Shown: piece after piece, positions 1 through 7,309 of the stretch | Layout: each line of letters starts with the position of its first letter | Numbering within the stretch: position 1 is the first letter of the stretch | Source of the DNA: Kutzneria sp. | Lineage (GTDB): Bacteria; Actinomycetota; Actinomycetes; Mycobacteriales; Pseudonocardiaceae | Direction: 5' to 3' | Length of the DNA: 64,000 nt | NCBI GenBank assembly: GCA_019239965.1 | Contig: JAFAZC010000002.1 | Span: 51,370-115,369 of the forward strand | Notes under the pieces: generated by a model | The model's input: only the letters and a program-made list of their open reading frames with translations | Databases searched by the model: none | Told to the model about the DNA's origin: nothing | Translations under genes and position numbers: made by a program

Positions 1-806
1 AGCGACGTCCCGTCGATCATCGACGCCATCAGGTCGACGAGAGACGGGCTGACCTGTCTGTCCCCGAAAGCGATCGCCCTGATCACACTCCAGGTGATCG
101 GCCCGCCCGCCCGGCGCACCCGTTCGACGAGGTCGGGCTGCCACTGGGCGGCGAACCCGAGTGCCAGTGTGGCCGGATTGTGTTTGGCGAGCATGGGTCG
201 GGGCAGCCCGGATCGACCGACGTCACCGGCCGAGGTGGCGACGAAGGCGACACCGCGGATCCGTTGCGCGAAGAGCTCCGGCCGTTGTTCGGCCAGCGCC
301 ATGATCGTCATACCGCCCATGGAGTGCCCGGCCAGCACGATCGGGCCGTCTGGCACGAGTGCACGCAGTACCGCGTCGAGGTCGCTGCCGAGTTGCTCGA
401 TCGTGCTGGATTCGGCGCAGCCGAGGCCGGAGCGACCGTGGCCGCGCTGGTCATACAGGACCTGTCTGACTCTCGGGCCGCCGAGCCTCGCAAGGTCCCG
501 CCGCTGGAAGTGCCAGCACCGCCGGTCGAGCGTGTAGCCCGGTACGAGGACGACGGTCAGGTCGGGCGTGCCGCCGTCCTCGGGATCCACCTCCTCGCAG
601 GAGATCGGCTGTCCGTCGTCGGCCACCACGGTCGACTCCCTGCTTGGCTCGAGCACACCGAGTGGCTCGTCGGCGTAAGGGTCGTCGGTGCCGCGCCGCT
701 GGCGCGCCACTCGGATGCCGTGCGCGCCAGCCCCCAGCGCGACACCGGTGACCGCCGCGCCCAGGACGCCGCCGGCAATGCCGACCGTCCGCCAGAGTGG
801 CTTCAC
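1..806 (-). CDS. alpha/beta hydrolase, partial (3' end outside window)
   Basis: A serine hydrolase of the alpha/beta fold with unknown substrate. The frame opens with GTG sharing GTGA with the alr stop, so the two are translationally coupled. About 268 residues are visible. They show a hydrophobic N-terminal segment (about residues 8-28) that could anchor it, an HG-like oxyanion strand (LVPGY), a DQRGHGRS block and the nucleophile elbow GHSMGG. The acid and histidine regions lie mostly beyond the window edge. In actinobacteria a hydrolase often sits between alr and the tsaE/tsaB genes, which fits here. The fold call is secure and the substrate is not known. Confidence 0.85.
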   Translation of the reverse strand, partial: MKPLWRTVGIAGGVLGAAVTGVALGAGAHGIRVARQRRGTDDPYADEPLGVLEPSRESTVVADDGQPISCEEVDPEDGGTPDLTVVLVPGYTLDRRCWHFQRRDLARLGGPRVRQVLYDQRGHGRSGLGCAESSTIEQLGSDLDAVLRALVPDGPIVLAGHSMGGMTIMALAEQRPELFAQRIRGVAFVATSAGDVGRSGLPRPMLAKHNPATLALGFAAQWQPDLVERVRRAGGPITWSVIRAIAFGDRQVSPSLVDLMASMIDGTS

Positions 807-1990
807 GAGTCGCTCTCGGCATGGGTGTCCCCGGGGCAGGGATCCCCGAGGTATCGACGCCGCATCCGGGGCCGGTACATGCCGGTGACGATCTCGTAGT
901 CGATCGTGCCGACGGCGTCGGCCCATTCGCGCGCGGTCGGCTCGCCGCGGTCGCCAGGGCCGAAAAGGATCACCTCGTCGCCTTCGTGGACCTGGTCGTC
1001 GCCGCAGTCCACCACGATCTGGTCCATGCAGACCCGGCCGACTACCGGCCGGTTCCGGCCGGCGAGCCAGACCCGCATCCGCCCCGACAGCGCTCGCGGC
1101 ACACCGTCGGCGTATCCGACCGGGACCAAAGCGAGGGTGGTCTCCGCGGGAGTGGTCCAGGTGTGGCCGTAGGAGACGGACTCACCCGCCGGCGCCCTGC
1201 GCACCAGCGACACCGACGACCGAAAGGTCATCGCCGGCCGCAGCGGTACCGACAGGCCGGCCACCGGGTTGAGCCCGTAGACGGCTATGCCTGGGCGCAC
1301 GAGATCGAAGTGCAGGTCCGGTCGAGTCAGGGTGGCCGCCGAGTTGGCGAGATGCCGAAGCGGCTGGAGGCCGGCGTCGACAGCCATCTTGGCGGCCTCG
1401 TCGAACCGGGTGGCCTGGCGGTCGATCGACGGGTGACCGGGCTGGTCCGCGCAGGCGAGATGAGACCAGACGGCAGCGACCTCGATGGCTCCGTCGGCCT
1501 GCGCACGCGCCGCGGCCTCGACCAACGCGGGCCAGTCAGCCGGGAGGCACCCGTTCCTCGTCAGCCCAGTGTCGATCTTGAGGTGGATCATGGCCTCGCG
1601 GCCGGCGGCACGCACGGCCGAGACGGCCGACGACAGCTGACGCGGCGAGGACACCGAGAGGTCGACACCGGCCGCGACAGCGGACGCGAAGTCATCGGCC
1701 ACCGTGTGCAACCAGCAGAACATCTTGGACTTGATGCCCGCCGCGCGCAGCGCCAGTGCTTCGTCCACGGAGGCGACACCAATCCAGGAGGCACCGGCCG
1801 ACAGCGCCGCCGCGGCGACCTCGGTGGCACCGTGGCCGTAGCCGTCCGCCTTGACAACGGCCATGGTCTGCGCACCGGATCCTGCCGCAAGGCCGGCGAG
1901 CAGGGCGACGTTGCGCCGAATGGCGTCGACATCGACCTGGATCTCCGCGCGCGGTGGGGAAGGGCACTGATTGGTCATGACAGCGTCCAT
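803..1990 (-). CDS. alr: alanine racemase
   Basis: PLP-dependent enzyme that interconverts L- and D-alanine, supplying D-Ala for peptidoglycan in the cytoplasm. The product is 395 residues, normal for the family. The N-terminal barrel carries AVVKADGYGHGA, with Lys47 as the PLP lysine, and the C-terminal beta domain carries the SVSYGHTW tyrosine motif and VCMDQ. The start may be the first ATG or the internal ATG at 1978 (MTNQ). It lies 105 bases after nnr and overlaps the following hydrolase by four bases, so the operon probably runs glmS-nnr-alr-hydrolase. Confidence 0.96.
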   Translation of the reverse strand: MDAVMTNQCPSPPRAEIQVDVDAIRRNVALLAGLAAGSGAQTMAVVKADGYGHGATEVAAAALSAGASWIGVASVDEALALRAAGIKSKMFCWLHTVADDFASAVAAGVDLSVSSPRQLSSAVSAVRAAGREAMIHLKIDTGLTRNGCLPADWPALVEAAARAQADGAIEVAAVWSHLACADQPGHPSIDRQATRFDEAAKMAVDAGLQPLRHLANSAATLTRPDLHFDLVRPGIAVYGLNPVAGLSVPLRPAMTFRSSVSLVRRAPAGESVSYGHTWTTPAETTLALVPVGYADGVPRALSGRMRVWLAGRNRPVVGRVCMDQIVVDCGDDQVHEGDEVILFGPGDRGEPTAREWADAVGTIDYEIVTGMYRPRMRRRYLGDPCPGDTHAESDS

Positions 1991-2095
1991 GGTGGCACAG
2001 TCCCCCAGTGCCGCCGACGGGCTCGCTGGTCAGGCTCAGCCGGCCGCCGCGAGCGTGTACGGCGCACCGTTCGAAGTCGGCTCAGGCGGGCTCGG

Positions 2096-3538
2096 CTACG
2101 ACGCGGCCCGTACTCGACGGATCGCCGCGGGGACGGCCGCGAGCAGGTATGACGCCGGGGCGGGCGCACCGGTGGCGGCGATGTCAGCGGCCAACCCATG
2201 CACGTGGGTGGCACAGCCGGCCGCGAGCCACGGATCGAGACCAGCGGCGAGCAGCGCACCGATCAGGCCGGAGAGCACGTCACCCGACCCCGCGGTCGCG
2301 GGCCACGCCGACTGGGACTTGTCGATGAGGACGCGGCCGTCAGGGGCCGCCACCACCGTGCTGTGTCCCTTGAGCAGGACGACCGCGCCCATCGATTCGG
2401 CGGCCCCGCGGGCGGCGGCGATCCGGTCGGCACCGACCTCGCCGGCGATCCGGGCGAACTCGCGGTCATGGGGTGTCAGCACGACCGGCGTGCCGGGATC
2501 CCGTTTCTCCCACAGGCCGGGGTCCTCGGCGAGCAGGGTGATCGCGTCGGCATCGGCGCACACCGGCACCCCGTCGGCAAGCACCCTGGCGAGCACCTCA
2601 CGGCTCGCGGTGCCGGTTCCGAGTCCCGGGCCGACGACCCACGACTGCACCCGTCCCGTGTCCGCGACCGACCCGGTGGCCACCGTCTCAGGCCACCGCG
2701 CACGCACCGCGTCGACGGCGGTACCGGCGTAGCGCACCATGCCGGAGGTCGCCAGCACGGCGGCACCGGTGGCCAGCACGGCGGCGCCCGGATAGGTCGC
2801 CGAACCAGCGGCGACCCCGGTGACTCCCTGGCTGTACTTGTCGTCGTCGGGTCCCGGCACGGGCCAGGCCGCGCCGACATCGGCCGCGTCGAGCAGGACC
2901 GCGTCCGGAGAGCCCAGTTCGGCGTCGATGCCGACGTCGACGACCCGGACCCGGCCACAGGCGATCGCTCCCGGACCAATCACGTGCACCGGCTTGAGGC
3001 CGCCGAAGGTCACGGTGACCGCGGCATGGACGGCCGGGCCGTCGATCGCACCGGTGTCCGGATCCGCTCCGCTCGGCAGGTCGACGGCAACCACCGGGGC
3101 CGCCGCCAGGTCGACGAGCCGGGCCGCAACGGGCCGCAGCGGTCCGCGCGCCGAAAGGCCGACAATGCCGTCAACGACCGCATCCGCCCGGGCCAGATCC
3201 GTCTCGGCGGAAGGGTCCGCGATCCGGCCGCCCGCTCGTCGCAACGCCGCCAATCCGGCGGCATGGGCCCGGTCCGGGGCGAGCAGGACCGCGGTGACCG
3301 CCGCTCCCCTGCGGCGCAGGAAGGCGCCGGCCCACAAGGCGTCGCCGCCGTTGTTGCCCGCACCGACAAGGAGTGCCACCCGTCGTCCGGCGATTCCACC
3401 GGTCCGCTCGGTGAGCAGTGCGGCAACCTCGCCGGCGACGGCGAACGCCGCCCGGCGCATCGCCGTGCTCTCCGGGATCCGCGTGAACGCCGCCTGTTCG
3501 GCGGCGCGGATCCGGTCAACCGTCCACACGCCACGCAT
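2096..3538 (-). CDS. nnr: bifunctional NAD(P)HX epimerase / ADP-dependent NAD(P)HX dehydratase
   Basis: Repairs hydrated NADH and NADPH. The N-terminal YjeF_N-type half (about residues 1-210) has the LVGAGNNGGDAL nucleotide-binding loop and epimerizes the hydrate. The C-terminal ribokinase-like half (about 225-480) has GPGLG, an LTPHDREFARI block and the AGSGDVLSG active-site loop, and dehydrates the S form using ADP. The 480-residue length matches two-domain family members. It starts 15 bases after the glmS stop, so it is co-transcribed with glmS. The same glmS neighbour is known in mycobacteria. Confidence 0.93.
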   Translation of the reverse strand: MRGVWTVDRIRAAEQAAFTRIPESTAMRRAAFAVAGEVAALLTERTGGIAGRRVALLVGAGNNGGDALWAGAFLRRRGAAVTAVLLAPDRAHAAGLAALRRAGGRIADPSAETDLARADAVVDGIVGLSARGPLRPVAARLVDLAAAPVVAVDLPSGADPDTGAIDGPAVHAAVTVTFGGLKPVHVIGPGAIACGRVRVVDVGIDAELGSPDAVLLDAADVGAAWPVPGPDDDKYSQGVTGVAAGSATYPGAAVLATGAAVLATSGMVRYAGTAVDAVRARWPETVATGSVADTGRVQSWVVGPGLGTGTASREVLARVLADGVPVCADADAITLLAEDPGLWEKRDPGTPVVLTPHDREFARIAGEVGADRIAAARGAAESMGAVVLLKGHSTVVAAPDGRVLIDKSQSAWPATAGSGDVLSGLIGALLAAGLDPWLAAGCATHVHGLAADIAATGAPAPASYLLAAVPAAIRRVRAAS

Positions 3539-3553
3539 CAGGCGAGCCCCAAT

Positions 3554-5416
3554 TCACTCGACGGTCACGGACTTCGCGAGGTTGCGCGGCTTGTCGACGT
3601 CGTAGCCACGGCAGCGGGCGATCTCGGCGGCGAGCACCTGCAGCGGCACGCTGGAGACCAGTGGCTGCATCAGGGTCGGCACCGCGGGCACCTCGATGAG
3701 GTGGTCAGCGAACGGCTTGACCGTGCCGTCGCCCTCCTCCGCGATCACGATGGTCCGCGCGCCGCGCGCCTGGATCTCGTTGATGTTGGACAGCAGCTTG
3801 GAGTGCAGCACGGCACGGCCCTTGGGAGACGGCATCACGATCACGACGGGAAGGCCGTCCTCGATCAGCGCGATCGGTCCGTGCTTGAGTTCGCCGGCCG
3901 CGAAGCCCTCCGCGTGCATGTACGCCAGCTCTTTGAGCTTGAGCGCACCTTCCAGGGCGACCGGGAATCCGACATGCCTGCCGAGGAACAGCACGGCCTT
4001 GGAGTCCGCCAGTTCACGGCCGAGCGCGCGGACCTGGGGCACCGTGCCCAGGGTGTGCTGCACCGCGGCCGGCATGGCCTCCAGTTCGTGGAACTCCCTT
4101 GCCACCTCGTCGGGATACTTCGTGCCGCGTGCCTGCGCCAGAGCCAGCCCGACAAGATAGTTCGCCACGATCTGGGCGAGGAAGGTCTTGGTCGCCGCGA
4201 CACCGATCTCCGGTCCGGCGTGGGTGTAGAGCACGGCGTCGGACTCGCGGGGAATCTGCGCGCCGTTGGTGTTGCAGATCGCCAGCACGCGGGCCTTCTG
4301 CTCACGCGCGTGCCGTACCGCCTCGAGGGTGTCCGCGGTTTCCCCGGACTGCGAGATGGCGACCACGAGGGTGTCCCGGTCGAGCACCGGATCCCGGTAG
4401 CGGAACTCGCTGGCCAGTTCGCACTCGACCGGCAGCCGGGTCCAGTGCTCGATGGCGTACTTGGCGACAAGGCCGGAGTGGTAGGCGGTTCCACAGGCCA
4501 CCACGAAGACCTTGTCGACGTCACGCAGGTCCTGGTCGGCGAGCCGCTGTTCGTCGAGCACGATCCGACCGCCGGCGAAATGGCCGCGCAGCGTGCTTTC
4601 GACGGCTGCCGGTTGCTCCTGTATCTCCTTGAGCATGAAGTAGTCGTGCCCGCCCTTCTCGGCGGCCGACAGGTCCCAGTTCACTCGGAACGGTGCGGTC
4701 TCGACGGGTTGGCCATGGAAGTCCGTGACCTGGTAGCCCTCCCTAGTGATCACGACGACCTGGTCCTGCCCGAGCTCGACCGCGTCACGGGTGTGTTCGA
4801 TGAACGCGGCCACGTCGGAGGCCAGGAACGTCTCACCGTCGCCGACGCCGACCACGAGGGGGGACGAACGTCGTGCGGCCACAACCTGGTCCGGCTCGTC
4901 GGCATGGCAGAACACGAGGGTGAAGGCACCCTCGAGGCGACGGCACACCGCGCGCACGCACGCCGGCAGGTCACCGGCCGTCTCCCCCTCCTGGTACGCC
5001 CGTGCCGTCAGGTGTGCCACGGTCTCGGTGTCGGTGTCGCTGGCCATCTCGACGCCGTCGGCCTCGAGTTCGGCGCGCAGCCGGGCGAAGTTCTCGATGA
5101 TGCCGTTGTGCACGACCGCGAGCCCGCCAACGGCGTCCCGGTGCGGATGCGCGTTGCGGTCCACGGGCGGCCCATGGGTCGCCCACCGGGTGTGGCCCAT
5201 GCCCGCCGTGCCGGCCAGCCGGTCGCGCCCCACCTCGTCGAGGCGGGTCTCCAGGTTCGCCAACCGTCCCGCCTTGCGTTCGACGGCGAGGCCGCCCGGC
5301 CCGTCGAGCACCGCGACACCCGCCGAGTCGTAGCCGCGGTACTCCAGCCGGTGCAGGCCGGCCAGAACGACCTCCAGCGCCTGGCGGTGACCGACGTACC
5401 CCACGATTCCGCACAT
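3554..5416 (-). CDS. glmS: glutamine--fructose-6-phosphate aminotransferase (isomerizing)
   Basis: First step of UDP-GlcNAc synthesis: moves the glutamine amide to fructose-6-phosphate. The product is 620 residues. It starts MCGIVGYVG, so Cys2 becomes the N-terminal nucleophile of the glutaminase domain (about 1-230). Two SIS sugar-binding domains follow, with the SQSGET loop and a conserved C-terminal AKSVTVE. With glmM in the same window, two of the three steps of the pathway are encoded here. A TANNNT box eight bases before the ATG suggests a leaderless mRNA. Confidence 0.97.
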   Translation of the reverse strand: MCGIVGYVGHRQALEVVLAGLHRLEYRGYDSAGVAVLDGPGGLAVERKAGRLANLETRLDEVGRDRLAGTAGMGHTRWATHGPPVDRNAHPHRDAVGGLAVVHNGIIENFARLRAELEADGVEMASDTDTETVAHLTARAYQEGETAGDLPACVRAVCRRLEGAFTLVFCHADEPDQVVAARRSSPLVVGVGDGETFLASDVAAFIEHTRDAVELGQDQVVVITREGYQVTDFHGQPVETAPFRVNWDLSAAEKGGHDYFMLKEIQEQPAAVESTLRGHFAGGRIVLDEQRLADQDLRDVDKVFVVACGTAYHSGLVAKYAIEHWTRLPVECELASEFRYRDPVLDRDTLVVAISQSGETADTLEAVRHAREQKARVLAICNTNGAQIPRESDAVLYTHAGPEIGVAATKTFLAQIVANYLVGLALAQARGTKYPDEVAREFHELEAMPAAVQHTLGTVPQVRALGRELADSKAVLFLGRHVGFPVALEGALKLKELAYMHAEGFAAGELKHGPIALIEDGLPVVIVMPSPKGRAVLHSKLLSNINEIQARGARTIVIAEEGDGTVKPFADHLIEVPAVPTLMQPLVSSVPLQVLAAEIARCRGYDVDKPRNLAKSVTVE

Positions 5417-5424
5417 GGCACCAC

Positions 5425-5430
5425 AGCGTA
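5425..5430 (-). promoter_or_regulatory. candidate -10 box of glmS (leaderless)
   Basis: On the minus strand TACGCT ends eight bases before the glmS ATG, the spacing expected when transcription starts at or next to the start codon. No clear -35 was seen. It lies back to back with the -10 candidate of the divergent gene at 5484. Confidence 0.5.
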
Positions 5431-5469
5431 GTCAGCTGGTCCGCCCTGCCCGGACCGGTGGGGATCGGC

Positions 5470-5475
5470 TACCGT
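5470..5475 (+). promoter_or_regulatory. candidate -10 box of the hydrolase-like gene (leaderless)
   Basis: TACCGT ends eight bases before the ATG at 5484 and there is no ribosome binding site, which favours this ATG over the upstream one inside glmS. The same hexamer precedes the next gene. Confidence 0.5.
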
Positions 5476-5483
5476 CCACGAAT

Positions 5484-6311
5484 ATGCCCAGACGCACCGC
5501 GCTGACCGTCAAGCAGGCGCTCACCGAGCTCAGCAGACCGGGCCCCGCCGGGGTTCAGCGCGGCGACCTGGCGGCCACCGGGTTGCCGGGGATGCTGTTC
5601 ACCCCACGCTCGGGTCGGGGGTGCCCCGTGGTCGTGTTCGGCCACGGCTGGTTGCAGCCACCGGCCCGCTACGTCGGCCTCTTCCGGCACCTGGCCTCAT
5701 GGGGATTCGTCGTGGCCGCGCCGGCCACTCAGCGCGGCCCGTTCGCCTCCTCGACCTCGTTCGCCACTGACCTGCGCACCGCGTTGGACGTGTGCTCCGG
5801 TGCACGGCTCGGCGACGGCGGCCTGACCGTCGACCCGGCCGCGATGGCGTTGGGCGGGCATGCCACCGGCGGTGGCTGCGCTGTGCTCGCCGCCGCGGAG
5901 GACACCCGTGTGCGCGCGGTGTTCACGCTGGCCGCGGCGGAGACCAGTCCGTCCGCACTGTCGGCGGCCAGCGCGTGCACCATGCCGGCGCTGCACCTCG
6001 CGGCGGGCGAGGACCTGGTCGCACCGCCGGTCGGGCACTGTGAAGCGATCGCGCGGGCATGGGCTGGGCCGGTGCAGCTGCGCACCGTGACGGCCGCGAG
6101 CCATCTCGGGTTCACCGAGGGCTGGCACTGGAGCCAGCTGCTGGTGCACGGCAAGGCGGAGAGCAGGACACAGGTGATCACCAAGGCCGTCATCACGGCC
6201 TTCCTGCTCCGTGTGCTGACCAAGGAGCGGCGGTACGTGTCGCTGCTGGACGGCGACCTGCGCCGAGCGGCCATTAGTTATCAGCGCGGTTCACGGCCGG
6301 TGCGGGCCTGA
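5484..6311 (+). CDS. alpha/beta hydrolase-like protein lacking the nucleophile serine
   Basis: The 275-residue product looks like a dienelactone-hydrolase/chlorophyllase-like alpha/beta fold protein. An oxyanion-type VFGHGW lies at 52-57, a probable acid in AGEDLVAPP (Asp177) and a probable histidine in AASHLGF (His207). The elbow that should read GHSxGG reads GGHATGGG, with Ala127 (codon 5862-5864, gcc) where the serine belongs. It may therefore be a binding protein or inactive homologue. It sits next to glmS and an ESX-related block, the place held by Rv3438 in M. tuberculosis (recalled, not searched). The start was chosen from the TANNNT spacing. Confidence 0.8.
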   Translation: MPRRTALTVKQALTELSRPGPAGVQRGDLAATGLPGMLFTPRSGRGCPVVVFGHGWLQPPARYVGLFRHLASWGFVVAAPATQRGPFASSTSFATDLRTALDVCSGARLGDGGLTVDPAAMALGGHATGGGCAVLAAAEDTRVRAVFTLAAAETSPSALSAASACTMPALHLAAGEDLVAPPVGHCEAIARAWAGPVQLRTVTAASHLGFTEGWHWSQLLVHGKAESRTQVITKAVITAFLLRVLTKERRYVSLLDGDLRRAAISYQRGSRPVRA

Positions 6312-6317
6312 CTCGGC

Positions 6318-6323
6318 TACCGT
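6318..6323 (+). promoter_or_regulatory. candidate -10 box of the 6330 gene (leaderless)
   Basis: TACCGT ends six bases before the ATG at 6330 and just after the preceding stop codon, with no ribosome binding site. The membrane protein gene may be transcribed independently from its own leaderless promoter. Confidence 0.45.
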
Positions 6324-6329
6324 CTGACC

Positions 6330-6887
6330 ATGTCGTCCGGCACCCACGGGACATATGGCCCCCCTGGCGGCTGGCAGTCTCAACCGGGACCGCCGCCGTT
6401 CGGCCAGCCGCCGCCAATGCCGCCGTTGTCTCCACCCGGCCCGGCGGGACCGGCGCAGCGGCCAGCCAGCATGGCGCTGACCATCGTGACGGCCGTATTG
6501 GCGATCATCCTCGCCGGCGGTTGGGGATTCCTGGGCACCGCCACACTGGTCGCGTACGCCACCGACCCGAAGGCCACCGCCCCGTCGGGCATCGTCGCTG
6601 TCGTCATCGGGATTCTGCTCGCTCTGGTGTTGCTCGTCGGAGCCTTTCTCCTTCTGGCGCGGAACATGGCCGGCATGATCATGGCCGGAATTGGCGGCAT
6701 CGCGGGAGCGCCGCTGGCCTTGCTGGCCGGACCGATCGCCCCGATGCTGGTACTGGGGTCGATCTCCAGCTTGATCGTCGCGGTGTTGGCGTTCCTGCCG
6801 CCGGTGCGCGACGCGATGAAGACTCGACGACCCATGGTCCCGCCACCGCCGCCGTACGGCTTTCCACCCGGACCGCCGGCCTGGTGA
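6330..6887 (+). CDS. proline-rich integral membrane protein of unknown function
   Basis: A 185-residue protein. Residues 1-47 are rich in Pro, Gly and Gln. Three or four hydrophobic segments follow (about 49-77, 87-110, 113-133, 136-156), and the protein ends in a short basic stretch and a Pro-rich tail after residue 168. I recognise no enzymatic motif. Its place between glmS and glmM matches the small membrane protein Rv3437 of M. tuberculosis (recalled). A membrane partner for the adjacent ESX-linked genes is possible but is only a guess. Confidence 0.75.
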   Translation: MSSGTHGTYGPPGGWQSQPGPPPFGQPPPMPPLSPPGPAGPAQRPASMALTIVTAVLAIILAGGWGFLGTATLVAYATDPKATAPSGIVAVVIGILLALVLLVGAFLLLARNMAGMIMAGIGGIAGAPLALLAGPIAPMLVLGSISSLIVAVLAFLPPVRDAMKTRRPMVPPPPPYGFPPGPPAW

Positions 6888-6897
6888 TCTCTGGCGC

Positions 6898-7272
6898 TCA
6901 GCGCAGCCAGTTCTGTTCGGAGAAGTCGTCCTCGTCGAGGTCGTCGGTGGTGGGACGGATCGCGGTTCGACGCGGCGTCGGCTTGGGTGCGGGCGGAGCG
7001 TCGAATTCCTCGACGGCCGACGCTGATGGATACGTCTCCTCATCGGCGATGCCCAGATTCATCGTCTTGTCCCGCCAAGCGGCCTTGCTGGCCGCGGACT
7101 CACGGAGTCGTTCGACGAGCCGGGTAATGTTCTTGGCCTGGTCCGCGTTGGCCTTGGCCGCCTGGGCGAGGACCCTGCCGACCTGCTGGGTCGCCAACTG
7201 CAGCCGGTCGGCGTGCTCCCGCTGTCCGACTTCGAGTTGGCGCCGCACCGCGGCGACGGCGTCGCTGTCCAT
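6898..7272 (-). CDS. helical protein with acidic tail, putative ESX-linked
   Basis: About 124 residues from the ATG at 7272, which has GAGGA six to seven bases upstream. A GTG four codons earlier is a less likely start. Residues 1-70 are Ala/Gln/Arg-rich and probably form a long helix or coiled coil. The C-terminal half is low-complexity, Pro/Thr-rich, then acidic (DDLDEDDFSEQNW). No WXG or family motif is seen. It is last in a block with the 812-residue protein and the EspC-like protein, so it may chaperone or accompany them. It converges on the 6330 gene, ten bases apart. Confidence 0.7.
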   Translation of the reverse strand: MDSDAVAAVRRQLEVGQREHADRLQLATQQVGRVLAQAAKANADQAKNITRLVERLRESAASKAAWRDKTMNLGIADEETYPSASAVEEFDAPPAPKPTPRRTAIRPTTDDLDEDDFSEQNWLR

Positions 7273-7309
7273 GTTCGTCCTCACGTTCGTCGACCAGCCC
7301 GTATCCCGC

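Noticed and set aside
2198..5431. 1077-codon open frame on the plus strand opposite nnr and glmS
   Set aside because: It is antisense to two well-recognised enzymes, has no family similarity and shows the Arg/Gly/His-rich composition of a GC-rich shadow frame.
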